This document shows, one piece after another, positions 1 to 6,372 of a stretch of DNA of 13,511 nt. Made by a program: the position numbers and the translations under genes. Source of the DNA: an uncultured Actinomycetes bacterium (lineage in GTDB: Bacteria > Actinomycetota > Thermoleophilia > Solirubrobacterales > 70-9); the NCBI GenBank assembly GCA_937907435.1, contig CALCIA010000189.1, positions 1 to 13,511 on the forward strand, in the 5' to 3' direction. The notes beneath the pieces were generated by a model, which was not told where the DNA came from, did not search any database, and saw only the letters and a list, made by a program, of their open reading frames with translations. The first letter of the stretch is position 1; the number at the start of each line of letters is the position of its first letter.

Positions 1-213
1 TGCCACTCCCGACGCCCTCTCGTCACCCTCCCGCCGGTGTCCCTCCACACCTTCCATACACCCGCCCCTCTCGCCACGGCCACAGCCTGCCCGGGCCGTG
101 GCGAGAGGGGCGCGACCTTCCCCGGGCGACAGCTTGCGGGATCACGGACCCTTCCGGGCGCCAGCTCACAGCCCCCCATCCCCTCCCGCCCGCCGAATCG
201 ACAGAATCAGCGG
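1..213. other. Left intergenic region, no supported gene
   Basis: I see no supported gene here. An open frame in phase with ccmA extends back to a GTG at 37, but its extra 59 codons run through the hairpin and repeat described separately and resemble no ABC-transporter N-terminus. A small 5-bp inverted repeat (GGTGT at 36-40, ACACC at 47-51) lies near the left edge and could be the end of a terminator for an upstream gene, but it has no T-tract. Positions 171-213 are C-rich and then unremarkable. No clear -35/-10 promoter for ccmA was recognised. Confidence 0.6.
61..171 (+). repeat. Interspersed hairpin element, copy A, with two ~32-bp repeat units
   Basis: A perfect 19-bp inverted repeat (arms 63-81 and 94-112, left arm CGCCCCTCTCGCCACGGCC) encloses a 12-nt loop, ACAGCCTGCCCG (82-93). 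It is followed by two imperfect units of about 32 bp, at about 116-148 and 149-171, each carrying a CTTCC-GGGCG-CAGCT core. The same hairpin, with an identical loop, occurs in reverse orientation at 13459-13508 and is again followed by copies of the same unit. The two copies differ by one base-pair swap in the stem, so pairing is preserved. I do not recognise a named family. It could be a REP/BIME-like or MITE-like element, a transcribed RNA hairpin, or a strong bidirectional terminator. There is no T-tract. Confidence 0.8.
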
Positions 214-882
214 GTGGCCGATGACCAGAAAGGTGCGGAGCCGGCGATTCGGCTCGTCGGGCTGCGGCGGGTCTATGGGGAACGGGCGGCGCTCGAGGAC
301 CTCAGCCTCGAGACCGCGGCCGGGGACTCGTTGGTCGTCCTCGGTCCCAACGGCGCGGGGAAGACGACGTTGTTGCGGATTCTTGCGACGCTGTTGCGGC
401 CGACCGGGGGCGAGGTGCGGGTGCTCGGCTGCAAGCTGCCCGACGAGGCGTGGAAGCTGCGCGGGCGGATCGGCTATCTCGGGCACGAGCCGCTGCTCTA
501 TCGCGACCTGTCGGGGCGCGAGAACCTGCGGTTCCACGCCAAGCTGCATGGGATCACCGGTGCGCGGGCCGAGGCGCGGATCGAGGAGCTGCTGGAGGCG
601 GTGAAGCTGTCGCACCGGGGCGACGAGCGGACGTTCGAGTTCTCCGCCGGGATGCGCCAGCGGCTCGCGATCTGCCGTTGCGTGCTGCACGAGCCGGAGC
701 TGCTGCTGCTCGACGAGCCGGACTCGAACCTCGACATCGAGGGGCGCGAGATCGCCCGCACGCTGATCGGCCCCGGGCTCGGCCACACGCGCGTCGTCGT
801 CACCCACGACCCGGAGCGCCACCTGCCGGAGGCCGACCAGGTGCTGCGCCTCGACGTCGACGAGCCGGCGGCCGTCTCGTGA
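214..882 (+). CDS. ccmA: Heme exporter ATP-binding protein CcmA
   Basis: This is the ATPase of the CcmABCD heme-handling ABC transporter of cytochrome c maturation System I, on the cytoplasmic side of the membrane. The 222-residue product is normal length for CcmA. Visible motifs are Walker A GPNGAGKT (44-51), an ABC signature read as FSAGMRQR (143-150), Walker B LLLLDEPD (163-170) followed by the D-loop SNLD, and the H-loop His in VVVTHD (His198). The FSxGMRQR signature is common in short single-domain ABC ATPases and differs from proteobacterial CcmA. The GTG at 214 was chosen because similarity begins about 10 residues later and the longer frame from 37 crosses a repeat; it has no obvious ribosome-binding site. 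The stop overlaps the ccmB start by four bases (GTGA). The CcmA call rests mainly on the following ccmB and ccmC. Confidence 0.9.
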   Translation: MADDQKGAEPAIRLVGLRRVYGERAALEDLSLETAAGDSLVVLGPNGAGKTTLLRILATLLRPTGGEVRVLGCKLPDEAWKLRGRIGYLGHEPLLYRDLSGRENLRFHAKLHGITGARAEARIEELLEAVKLSHRGDERTFEFSAGMRQRLAICRCVLHEPELLLLDEPDSNLDIEGREIARTLIGPGLGHTRVVVTHDPERHLPEADQVLRLDVDEPAAVS

Positions 883-1559
883 CCCCCTCGCGCACCGCCT
901 TCGCCGCGATCCTCGGCAAGGACCTGCGGGCCGAGCTCCGCACCCTGCAGTCGCTCCCGGCGATGGCGCTCTTCGCGGTCACCTCGTTCGTGATCTTCCG
1001 CTTCGGCCTCAACCGCACCAGCCTCTCCGGCTCGCTCGCCGCCGGGGTGCTCTGGGCGACGCTGCTCTTCGCCGCGGTGCTCGGCATCAACCGCCTCTTC
1101 GTCGCCGAGCGCGAGGAGGGCGGCTTCGACGCGATCCGCCTCGCGCCGATCGACCGCAGCGTCCTCTTCACCGCCAAGGTCGCGGCGCTGATCATCTACC
1201 TGGTGGCGCTGGAGATCATCGCGGTGCCGATCTTCGCCGTCTTCTTCCTCAACAGCGCCGCCGCCCTGCCGCCGCTGATCCTCGTCCTCCTGCTCGCCGA
1301 CATCGGCCTCGCCTCGGCGGGCACGCTGATCTCCTCGATGGCGGTCAACTCGCGGGCCCGCGACCTGCTCGTGCCGCTGGTCCTGCTGCCGCTCGTGGTG
1401 CCGCTGATGATCGCCGCCACGGCCGCCACGGAACCCCTGATGCTGCTGGGCGGAGTCACCTACCACCGCTTCGGAACCTGGCTGATGGTGCTGGGTCTAT
1501 ACGATCTGATCTTCGCCCTGCTGGGCTACGCGGTATTCGACTTCCTGCTCGAGGATTGA
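879..1559 (+). CDS. ccmB: Heme exporter permease CcmB
   Basis: This is the membrane partner of CcmA in cytochrome c maturation. The product is 226 residues, close to the usual 220. It starts at a GTG that overlaps the ccmA stop in a GTGA arrangement, implying translational coupling. After an N-terminal segment with the family-like FAAILGKDLRAELR pattern (7-20), I see about six hydrophobic segments: roughly 27-43, 53-70, 97-123, 130-152, 163-182 and 201-222. The loop containing FVAEREEGGFDAIRLAP (74-90) matches the conserved cytoplasmic loop of CcmB, where the E-E-G-x-x-D-x-L/I pattern is typical. No unusual features are apparent. A longer open frame reaching back to 450 in this phase lies inside ccmA and is a shadow. 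Confidence 0.92.
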   Translation: MTPSRTAFAAILGKDLRAELRTLQSLPAMALFAVTSFVIFRFGLNRTSLSGSLAAGVLWATLLFAAVLGINRLFVAEREEGGFDAIRLAPIDRSVLFTAKVAALIIYLVALEIIAVPIFAVFFLNSAAALPPLILVLLLADIGLASAGTLISSMAVNSRARDLLVPLVLLPLVVPLMIAATAATEPLMLLGGVTYHRFGTWLMVLGLYDLIFALLGYAVFDFLLED

Positions 1560-1577
1560 TCCGCCGCGCCCGGTGAT

Positions 1578-2318
1578 ATGGGCGTCGATCCCAGCATGTA
1601 CGGCAAAGGACTCAGACCCCTCTCGATCGCGACCCCCGTGGCGTTCGCGATCACCCTTTCGCTGGTCTTCTTCTACGCCCCGATCGAAGCCGACCAGGGC
1701 TTCCTGCAGAAGATCTTCTACCTGCACGTGCCGCTGGCGATCACCTCGCTCTGCGGCTTCATCGTCGGCGGCATCTTCGCGATCCTCCACCTGCGCCGCG
1801 ACGACCCGCGCTACGACGCCTACTCCTACGTCTCGATCCACATCTCGGTCATCTACGCCTGCGGTGCGCTGATCACCGGCTCGATCTGGGCGAAGGGCTC
1901 CTGGGGCCACTGGTGGGTCTGGAACGAACCGACGCTGGTCAGCTTCCTGATCGTCTTCCTGCTCTACGCGACCTACTACCCCTTCCGCTACGCGATCGAG
2001 GATCGCCAGCGCCAGGCGCGCTACGCCTCGGTCTTCGCGGTCACCGCGGGCGCCTTCGTGCCGCTGAACTTCCTCGCCGTGCGGATGTCGGCGTCGCTCG
2101 TCCACCCGCGCGTCTTCGCCACCGCCGAAGGCGGCCTGCCCGGCTCGATGATGCTCACCTTCCTCTGCTCGATCGCCTCGATGGCGCTGCTCTGGACGAC
2201 GCTGGTCAAGTTCGAGCTCTCGGCGAAGAGCGCCCACGGCCAGCTGAAGCGCCTGCGCCGCGCCCTCGACGCACCGACCGGCCCGCCCACTTCCCGAATC
2301 GCCCCGGAGGTCCACTAG
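1578..2318 (+). CDS. ccmC: Heme lyase/exporter subunit CcmC
   Basis: CcmC is a polytopic membrane protein of the heme-handling superfamily. It binds heme at the outer face of the membrane and, in System I, loads it onto CcmE. The 246-residue product has about six membrane segments. The diagnostic tryptophan-rich motif is at 109-116 (WGHWWVWN), and conserved histidines are at 50 (FYLHVP) and 176 (LVHPR), matching the two heme-ligand positions known for the family. The ATG at 1578 lies 18 bases after ccmB; Met7 at 1596 is an alternative, and neither has a clear Shine-Dalgarno sequence. The stop TAG abuts the next ATG directly. CcsA of System II shares the motif, but the size and the ccmA-ccmB neighbours favour CcmC. 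Confidence 0.93.
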   Translation: MGVDPSMYGKGLRPLSIATPVAFAITLSLVFFYAPIEADQGFLQKIFYLHVPLAITSLCGFIVGGIFAILHLRRDDPRYDAYSYVSIHISVIYACGALITGSIWAKGSWGHWWVWNEPTLVSFLIVFLLYATYYPFRYAIEDRQRQARYASVFAVTAGAFVPLNFLAVRMSASLVHPRVFATAEGGLPGSMMLTFLCSIASMALLWTTLVKFELSAKSAHGQLKRLRRALDAPTGPPTSRIAPEVH

Positions 2319-2552
2319 ATGGTCGACACGCTGTACGGCTGGATCGTCGCCGCCCCGGCGATCCCCAACGACGTCGGCGGCAAGTACGTCGCCGGCGCCT
2401 ACATCGTCTTCGTGGTGCTGCTGCTGATCTACGTCGGGATCATGGCGCGGAAACTGGCGGGCATCGAGCGCGGCCTGCGCGAAGTCGCCGAGGTCGCCGA
2501 GCAGCGCAAAGCCGACGCCGGGGAGACGGAGCACGCGGAGGTCAAGTCTTGA
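2319..2552 (+). CDS. ccmD: Small CcmD-like membrane protein
   Basis: This encodes a 77-residue protein with one hydrophobic segment (about 24-43), preceded by the KYVAGAY pattern and followed by a basic then charged, probably helical tail (44-77). CcmD of System I is a small single-span protein with a similar Y-x-x-x-A-Y start to its helix and a charged cytoplasmic tail. It stabilises the CcmABC-CcmE complex and releases holo-CcmE. The position directly after ccmC, with no gap between TAG and ATG, supports this role. Similarity in such short proteins is weak, so the call rests on topology and context. The end carries the hemA ribosome-binding site, and its stop overlaps the hemA TTG start by three bases. 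Confidence 0.7.
   Translation: MVDTLYGWIVAAPAIPNDVGGKYVAGAYIVFVVLLLIYVGIMARKLAGIERGLREVAEVAEQRKADAGETEHAEVKS
2537..2541 (+). promoter_or_regulatory. Shine-Dalgarno site deciding the hemA TTG start
   Basis: GGAGG at 2537-2541 sits 7 bases before the TTG at 2549, inside the end of the ccmD-like gene. This fixes the hemA start, because the open frame extends much further upstream through ccmC without other support. Confidence 0.75.
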
Positions 2553-3889
2553 GCGAGATCCTCGCCCTGGGCGTCTCCCACAAGACGGCGCCGCTGGAGC
2601 TCCGCGAGCGCCTCTCGCTGACCGAGGGGCGCGCCGTCGCGGCGCTGCGCGAGCTGACCGAAGCGGGGACGATCGAGGAGGCCGCGGCGATCTCCACCTG
2701 CAACCGGACCGAGCTCTACCTGGTCGTCTCCGACCCGGTCGAGGCGGAGTCCGAGGCGCTCGGCGTGCTCACCCGCAAGGCCGGCATCCGGCCGACCGAG
2801 CTGCTCGGCCACCTCTACTCGCTGCGCGGCGTCGATGCCTCGCGGCACCTGCTGCGGGTGACGGCCGGGCTCGACTCGATGATCGTCGGCGAGGCCGAGA
2901 TCCAGGGCCAGGTCAAACGCGCGTACGAGCTGGCGCTGGTCGAGGGCGCCACCGGGCCGATCCTCAACCGCCTCTTCCGCGGGGCGCTGGCGGCGGGCGG
3001 CCGGGCCCGCAACGAGACCGCGATCGGCGAGCGCGGCGTCTCGATCCCCTCGGTGGCGGTCGAGGTCGCGCAGCGCGCCCTCGGCGACCTCTCCGAGCGC
3101 ACCGTGCTGATGATCGGCGCGGGCGGCACCGCCGAACTCGTCGCCCAGGCCCTGGTCGCCCGCGGCGTCCAGACCGTCTTCGTCGCCAACCGCCATCACG
3201 ACCGCGCGCTCGGCCTCGCCCAGCGCTTCGACGGCGAGGCGATCCGCTTCGAGAGCCTGCCCGAGCAGCTGACCCAGGTCGACGTCGCCGTCTCCACCAC
3301 CAACTCGCCGCACCACATCATCGAGCGCGACGGGCTGGAACAGGTGATGGCGGAGCGGGAAGCGCGGCCGCTGCTCCTGATCGACATCGCCGTGCCGCGC
3401 GACATCGAGCCCGAGTGCCGCGAGATCTCCGGGGTGAGCGTCTACGACATCGACGACGTCCAGCAGATCGTCGAACGCAACGCGGGCGTGCGCGAAGCGG
3501 AGGCGACGCGGGCGGAACGGATCATCGAGGCCGAGCTCGACCGCTTCCAGCGCTGGGTCGCCTCGCTGGAGGTGGTGCCGACGATCACCGCGCTGCGCGA
3601 GCACGGCGACGAGGTCGTGCGGCGGGTGCTGGCCGAGAACGAGAACCGCTGGGAGGGCCTCGGCGAGGCCGACCGCGAGCGGATGGAGCTGATGGCGAAG
3701 GCGATCGCCTCGCGGATCCTGCACGAGCCGACCCGACAGATCCGCCGCGCCGCGGGGTCGGACGACGCCTACCAGTACGTGAGCGCGCTGCGCGAGCTGT
3801 TCGGGCTCGACATCGAGACCGAGGTCGAGTCCGAGGCGGACGCGGCGGGCAAGGTCACCGAGCTGCGCCGTCCCGGTCATCAAGGCTGA
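2549..3889 (+). CDS. hemA: Glutamyl-tRNA reductase HemA
   Basis: This enzyme reduces glutamyl-tRNA(Glu) to glutamate-1-semialdehyde with NADPH, the first committed step of the C5 route to 5-aminolevulinate. The 446-residue product is of usual length. The N-terminal catalytic domain starts ILALGVSHKTAPLELRERL (4-22). It contains the nucleophilic cysteine in STCNRTE (Cys51) and the conserved stretch around SRHLLRVTAGLDSMIVGEAE (98-117). The NADPH domain has GAGGTAEL (190-197) and ANR (213-215). A C-terminal helical dimerisation domain covers about 315-430. The start is TTG at 2549, overlapping the ccmD-like stop (TTGA) with a good ribosome-binding site. It is followed within 5 bases by hemC. 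The gene lies inside the heme-export operon, which suggests coordinated heme synthesis and handling. Confidence 0.97.
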   Translation: MSEILALGVSHKTAPLELRERLSLTEGRAVAALRELTEAGTIEEAAAISTCNRTELYLVVSDPVEAESEALGVLTRKAGIRPTELLGHLYSLRGVDASRHLLRVTAGLDSMIVGEAEIQGQVKRAYELALVEGATGPILNRLFRGALAAGGRARNETAIGERGVSIPSVAVEVAQRALGDLSERTVLMIGAGGTAELVAQALVARGVQTVFVANRHHDRALGLAQRFDGEAIRFESLPEQLTQVDVAVSTTNSPHHIIERDGLEQVMAEREARPLLLIDIAVPRDIEPECREISGVSVYDIDDVQQIVERNAGVREAEATRAERIIEAELDRFQRWVASLEVVPTITALREHGDEVVRRVLAENENRWEGLGEADRERMELMAKAIASRILHEPTRQIRRAAGSDDAYQYVSALRELFGLDIETEVESEADAAGKVTELRRPGHQG

Positions 3890-3894
3890 GGTGC

Positions 3895-4782
3895 TTGGCC
3901 CTGCGCATCGCCACCCGCGGTAGCCAACTTGCGCTGACCCAGGCGGGGACGGTCGCCGACCTGCTCGGCGGCGCCGAGCTGGTCGAGGTCTCCTCCGACG
4001 GAGCGCCGGGCGACAAATCGCGCTTCGTGCGGGCGGTCGAGGGGGCGCTCCTGGACGGCCGCGCCGACATCGGCGTGCACTCGGCGAAGGACCTGCCGGG
4101 CGAGGAGGTCGAGGGCCTCGAGATCGCCGCGGTGCCGCCGCGCGAGGACCCGGCCGACGCCTGGATCGGCGCGGGGGCCTCGCTCGAGGACGCTCCGGAG
4201 GGCGCGCGGGTCGGGACCGTGAGCCTGCGGCGGCGGGCGCAACTGCTGGCGACGCGGCCGGACCTGCGGGTGCTCGACCTGAACGGCAACGTCGACACCC
4301 GCCTGCGCAAGCTGGCCGAGGGCGACTACGACGCGATCGTCCTCGCCGCCGCCGGGCTGCGGCGGTTGGGCCGCGAGGCGGAGATCGGCTTCCGCGTGCC
4401 GGAGGACCGGATGGTCCCGGCGGCGGGCCAAGGCGCGCTGGCGCTGCAGGTGCGCTCGGGCGACGAGGAGACCGCGGCGGCGGTGCGGGCGATCGGCGAC
4501 GCGCAGGCCCTCGCCGAGCTGCGCGCCGAGCGCGCCTGCTTCACCCGCCTCGAGGCCGACTGCTCGACCCCGATCGGCGTCCGCGCCACGTGCGACGGCG
4601 CGCTCCTGCGGGTCGGCGCCTTCGTCGGCCTCCCGGACGGCGGCGAGTGGATCCGCGACGAGCTCGACGGCGACCCCGAGGACCCCGAGGCCGCCGGCCA
4701 CGAGCTCGCCAAACGCCTGCTCGGCGCCGGCGCCGCCGAGCTCCTGGCCCGCGCCGCACAAATGGCCGACTCCAATGCGTAA
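3895..4782 (+). CDS. hemC: Porphobilinogen deaminase HemC (divergent)
   Basis: Hydroxymethylbilane synthase polymerises four porphobilinogens onto a dipyrromethane cofactor. The 295-residue product starts LRIATRGSQLAL (3-14). It keeps VHSAKDLP (61-68, catalytic Asp66), the SLRRR arginines (110-114), NVDTRL (132-137), and the cofactor-attachment cysteine in DCSTPIG (Cys223). Two departures stand out. The segment that normally holds the flexible active-site loop is about nine residues shorter (around 30-52). The usual LRGN motif reads LNGN, with Asn130 where an important substrate-binding Arg is expected. The start is uncertain: TTG 3895 has AAGG nine bases upstream, while GAGG at 3888-3891 would better suit a CTG at 3901. 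The gene follows hemA by 5 bases. It is probably functional, given intact catalytic Asp and Cys. Confidence 0.93.
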   Translation: MALRIATRGSQLALTQAGTVADLLGGAELVEVSSDGAPGDKSRFVRAVEGALLDGRADIGVHSAKDLPGEEVEGLEIAAVPPREDPADAWIGAGASLEDAPEGARVGTVSLRRRAQLLATRPDLRVLDLNGNVDTRLRKLAEGDYDAIVLAAAGLRRLGREAEIGFRVPEDRMVPAAGQGALALQVRSGDEETAAAVRAIGDAQALAELRAERACFTRLEADCSTPIGVRATCDGALLRVGAFVGLPDGGEWIRDELDGDPEDPEAAGHELAKRLLGAGAAELLARAAQMADSNA

Positions 4783-4798
4783 TCCTCAACCCCCCGCG

Positions 4799-4847
4799 GT
4801 CGATGGGCCGAAAACCGGACATATGGACAGGTTTTCGGCCCGTCGAC
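4799..4847 (+). promoter_or_regulatory. 18-bp palindrome between hemC and cobA-hemD
   Basis: The arms are 4799-4816 (GTCGATGGGCCGAAAACC) and 4830-4847. They pair over 18 positions with a single T/C difference that would be a G-U pair in plus-strand RNA. The 13-nt loop reads GGACA-TAT-GGACA, a direct repeat around TAT that includes CATATG. It lies 16 bases after the hemC stop and ends just before the GGAGG of the next gene. No T-tract follows, so a classical intrinsic terminator is not evident. It may be a terminator-like attenuator, an mRNA processing or stability hairpin, or an operator for a dimeric regulator. Confidence 0.75.
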
Positions 4848-4852
4848 GGAGG
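4848..4852 (+). promoter_or_regulatory. Shine-Dalgarno site of cobA-hemD
   Basis: GGAGG at 4848-4852 lies 8 bases before the GTG at 4861 and supports that start over an in-frame GTG six bases later. It touches the 3' edge of the upstream palindrome, so folding of that hairpin could affect ribosome access. Confidence 0.75.
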
Positions 4853-4860
4853 CCTGTGAC

Positions 4861-6372
4861 GTGGGTGTGACGCGGCGGGGGGTCGTTTACCTGGTCGGGG
4901 CCGGGCCGGGAGACCCGGGGCTGATGACGGCTCGGTCGCTGGCGCTGATCGCTGACGCTGACGCGATCTATTACGACCGGCTGATCCCGCCGGGGGCGCT
5001 CGACGGGGCGCGGGAGGACGCGGAGCTGGTCTACGTCGGCAAGCAGCCGGGGGTGCCCTCGGTGCCGCAGGCGGAGATCGGCGTGCGGCTGATCGAGTCG
5101 GCCAAGGCCGGGCGCAGCGTGGTGCGGCTGAAGGGCGGCGACCCCTTCGTCTTCGGCCGCGGCGGCGAGGAGGGCGAAGCGCTGCACGAGGCCGGGGTCG
5201 AGTTCGAGGTCGTGCCCGGCGTCACCGCCGGGGTCGCGGCGACCGCCTACGCGGGCATCCCGGTGACCCACCGCGACGACGCCTCCGCGGTCGCCTTCAT
5301 CACCGGCCACGAGGACCCGGAGAAGGCCGAGACGGCGCTCGACTGGGACGCCCTCGCCGCCTTCCCCGGCACGCTCGTCTTCTACATGGGGGTCAAACGG
5401 CTGGGCGAGAACGCGGCGGCGCTGATCGCCGCCGGGCGCGCTGCCGAGGAGCCCGCGGCGGCGATCGAACGCGGCACCTGGGCGGGGCAGCGGACCGTGA
5501 CCGCGACGCTCGGGACGATCGCCGCGGCGGTCGAGCGCGAGGGCATCGGGGCGCCGGCGCTGATCGTGATCGGCGCGGTCGCGGCGCGGCGCGAGGCGCT
5601 GGCCTGGCTGGAGCGGCGGCCGCTGCACGGGCGCACCGTCGTCGTGACCCGGGCGCGCGCCCAGGCGAGCGGCCTGGCGAAGACGCTGCGCGGCCTCGGC
5701 GCGAACGTGGTCGAGCTGCCGGCGATCCGGATCGAGTCGTTGATCGAGAGCGCCGAGGTGCGGGACGGCGCGACCGCGATCCGTGACTACGACCTCATCT
5801 GCCTGACCAGCCCGAACGGAGTCAGGTTGCTCTTCGAGGCGCTCGCGGAGGCCGGGCGCGACGCCCGCGCGCTGGCCGGCGCGACGGTCGCGGCGATCGG
5901 CCCCGGCACCGCCCGCGCGCTCGCCGCCCGCGGCATCGCCGCCGACGTCGTCCCGGAGCGCTTCGTCGCCGAGTCGCTGGTCGAGGCGCTGACCGAGGTC
6001 GACGTCGAGGGCAAGCGCGTGCTGGTCGCCCGCGCGGCCGAAGCCCGCGACGTCCTCCCCGACGCGCTGCGCGAGCGCGGCGGCGCGGTCGACGTCGTCG
6101 CCTTATATGAGACGGTGCGCGAGGCGCCCGACGAGGCCGCCGTCGCCGCGGCCCAGGACGCCGACTACGTCACCTTCACCTCGTCCTCGACCGTGACGAA
6201 CCTGACCGAGGCGCTCGGCGACCGCTTCCCGACGCGGGCGCGGATCGTCTCGATCGGCCCGGTCACCAGCGCCACGGCGCGCGAGGCCGGGCTCGAGGTC
6301 GCGGTCGAAGCCGATCGCCACGACGTCGACGGCCTCCTCGCCGCGCTGCTCGCCGACGCCGCGACGAATTGA
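4861..6372 (+). CDS. cobA-hemD: Fused uroporphyrinogen-III methyltransferase / uroporphyrinogen-III synthase
   Basis: This is a 503-residue two-domain enzyme. The N-terminal domain (about 6-250) is an SAM-dependent uroporphyrinogen-III C-methyltransferase, making precorrin-2 for siroheme and cobalamin. It shows VYLVGAGPGDPGL (9-21), YYDRLI (37-42), RLKGGDPFVFGRGGEE (89-104), VVPGVTAG (117-124) and the GIPVTHR segment (132-138). The C-terminal domain (about 257-500) is a HemD-type uroporphyrinogen-III synthase, closing hydroxymethylbilane from HemC. It begins GRTVVVTRARAQAS and contains CLTSPNGVRLLFEAL (314-328), AIGPGTARAL (345-354) and FTSSSTVTNL (439-448). Such cobA-hemD fusions are known in actinobacteria and clostridia. 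The GTG start has a good ribosome-binding site. The stop overlaps the next gene's TTG start (TTGA). There is no precorrin-2 dehydrogenase domain as in CysG. Confidence 0.96.
   Translation: MGVTRRGVVYLVGAGPGDPGLMTARSLALIADADAIYYDRLIPPGALDGAREDAELVYVGKQPGVPSVPQAEIGVRLIESAKAGRSVVRLKGGDPFVFGRGGEEGEALHEAGVEFEVVPGVTAGVAATAYAGIPVTHRDDASAVAFITGHEDPEKAETALDWDALAAFPGTLVFYMGVKRLGENAAALIAAGRAAEEPAAAIERGTWAGQRTVTATLGTIAAAVEREGIGAPALIVIGAVAARREALAWLERRPLHGRTVVVTRARAQASGLAKTLRGLGANVVELPAIRIESLIESAEVRDGATAIRDYDLICLTSPNGVRLLFEALAEAGRDARALAGATVAAIGPGTARALAARGIAADVVPERFVAESLVEALTEVDVEGKRVLVARAAEARDVLPDALRERGGAVDVVALYETVREAPDEAAVAAAQDADYVTFTSSSTVTNLTEALGDRFPTRARIVSIGPVTSATAREAGLEVAVEADRHDVDGLLAALLADAATN

Noticed and set aside
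37..213. N-terminal extension of CcmA from the GTG at 37
   Set aside because: The extra 59 codons translate the hairpin and repeat element, add no known domain, and have no ribosome-binding site. CcmA-type proteins start near the GTG at 214.
2429..3883. Long minus-strand open frame opposite hemA
   Set aside because: hemA on the plus strand is unambiguous; the antisense frame is low-complexity and unsupported.
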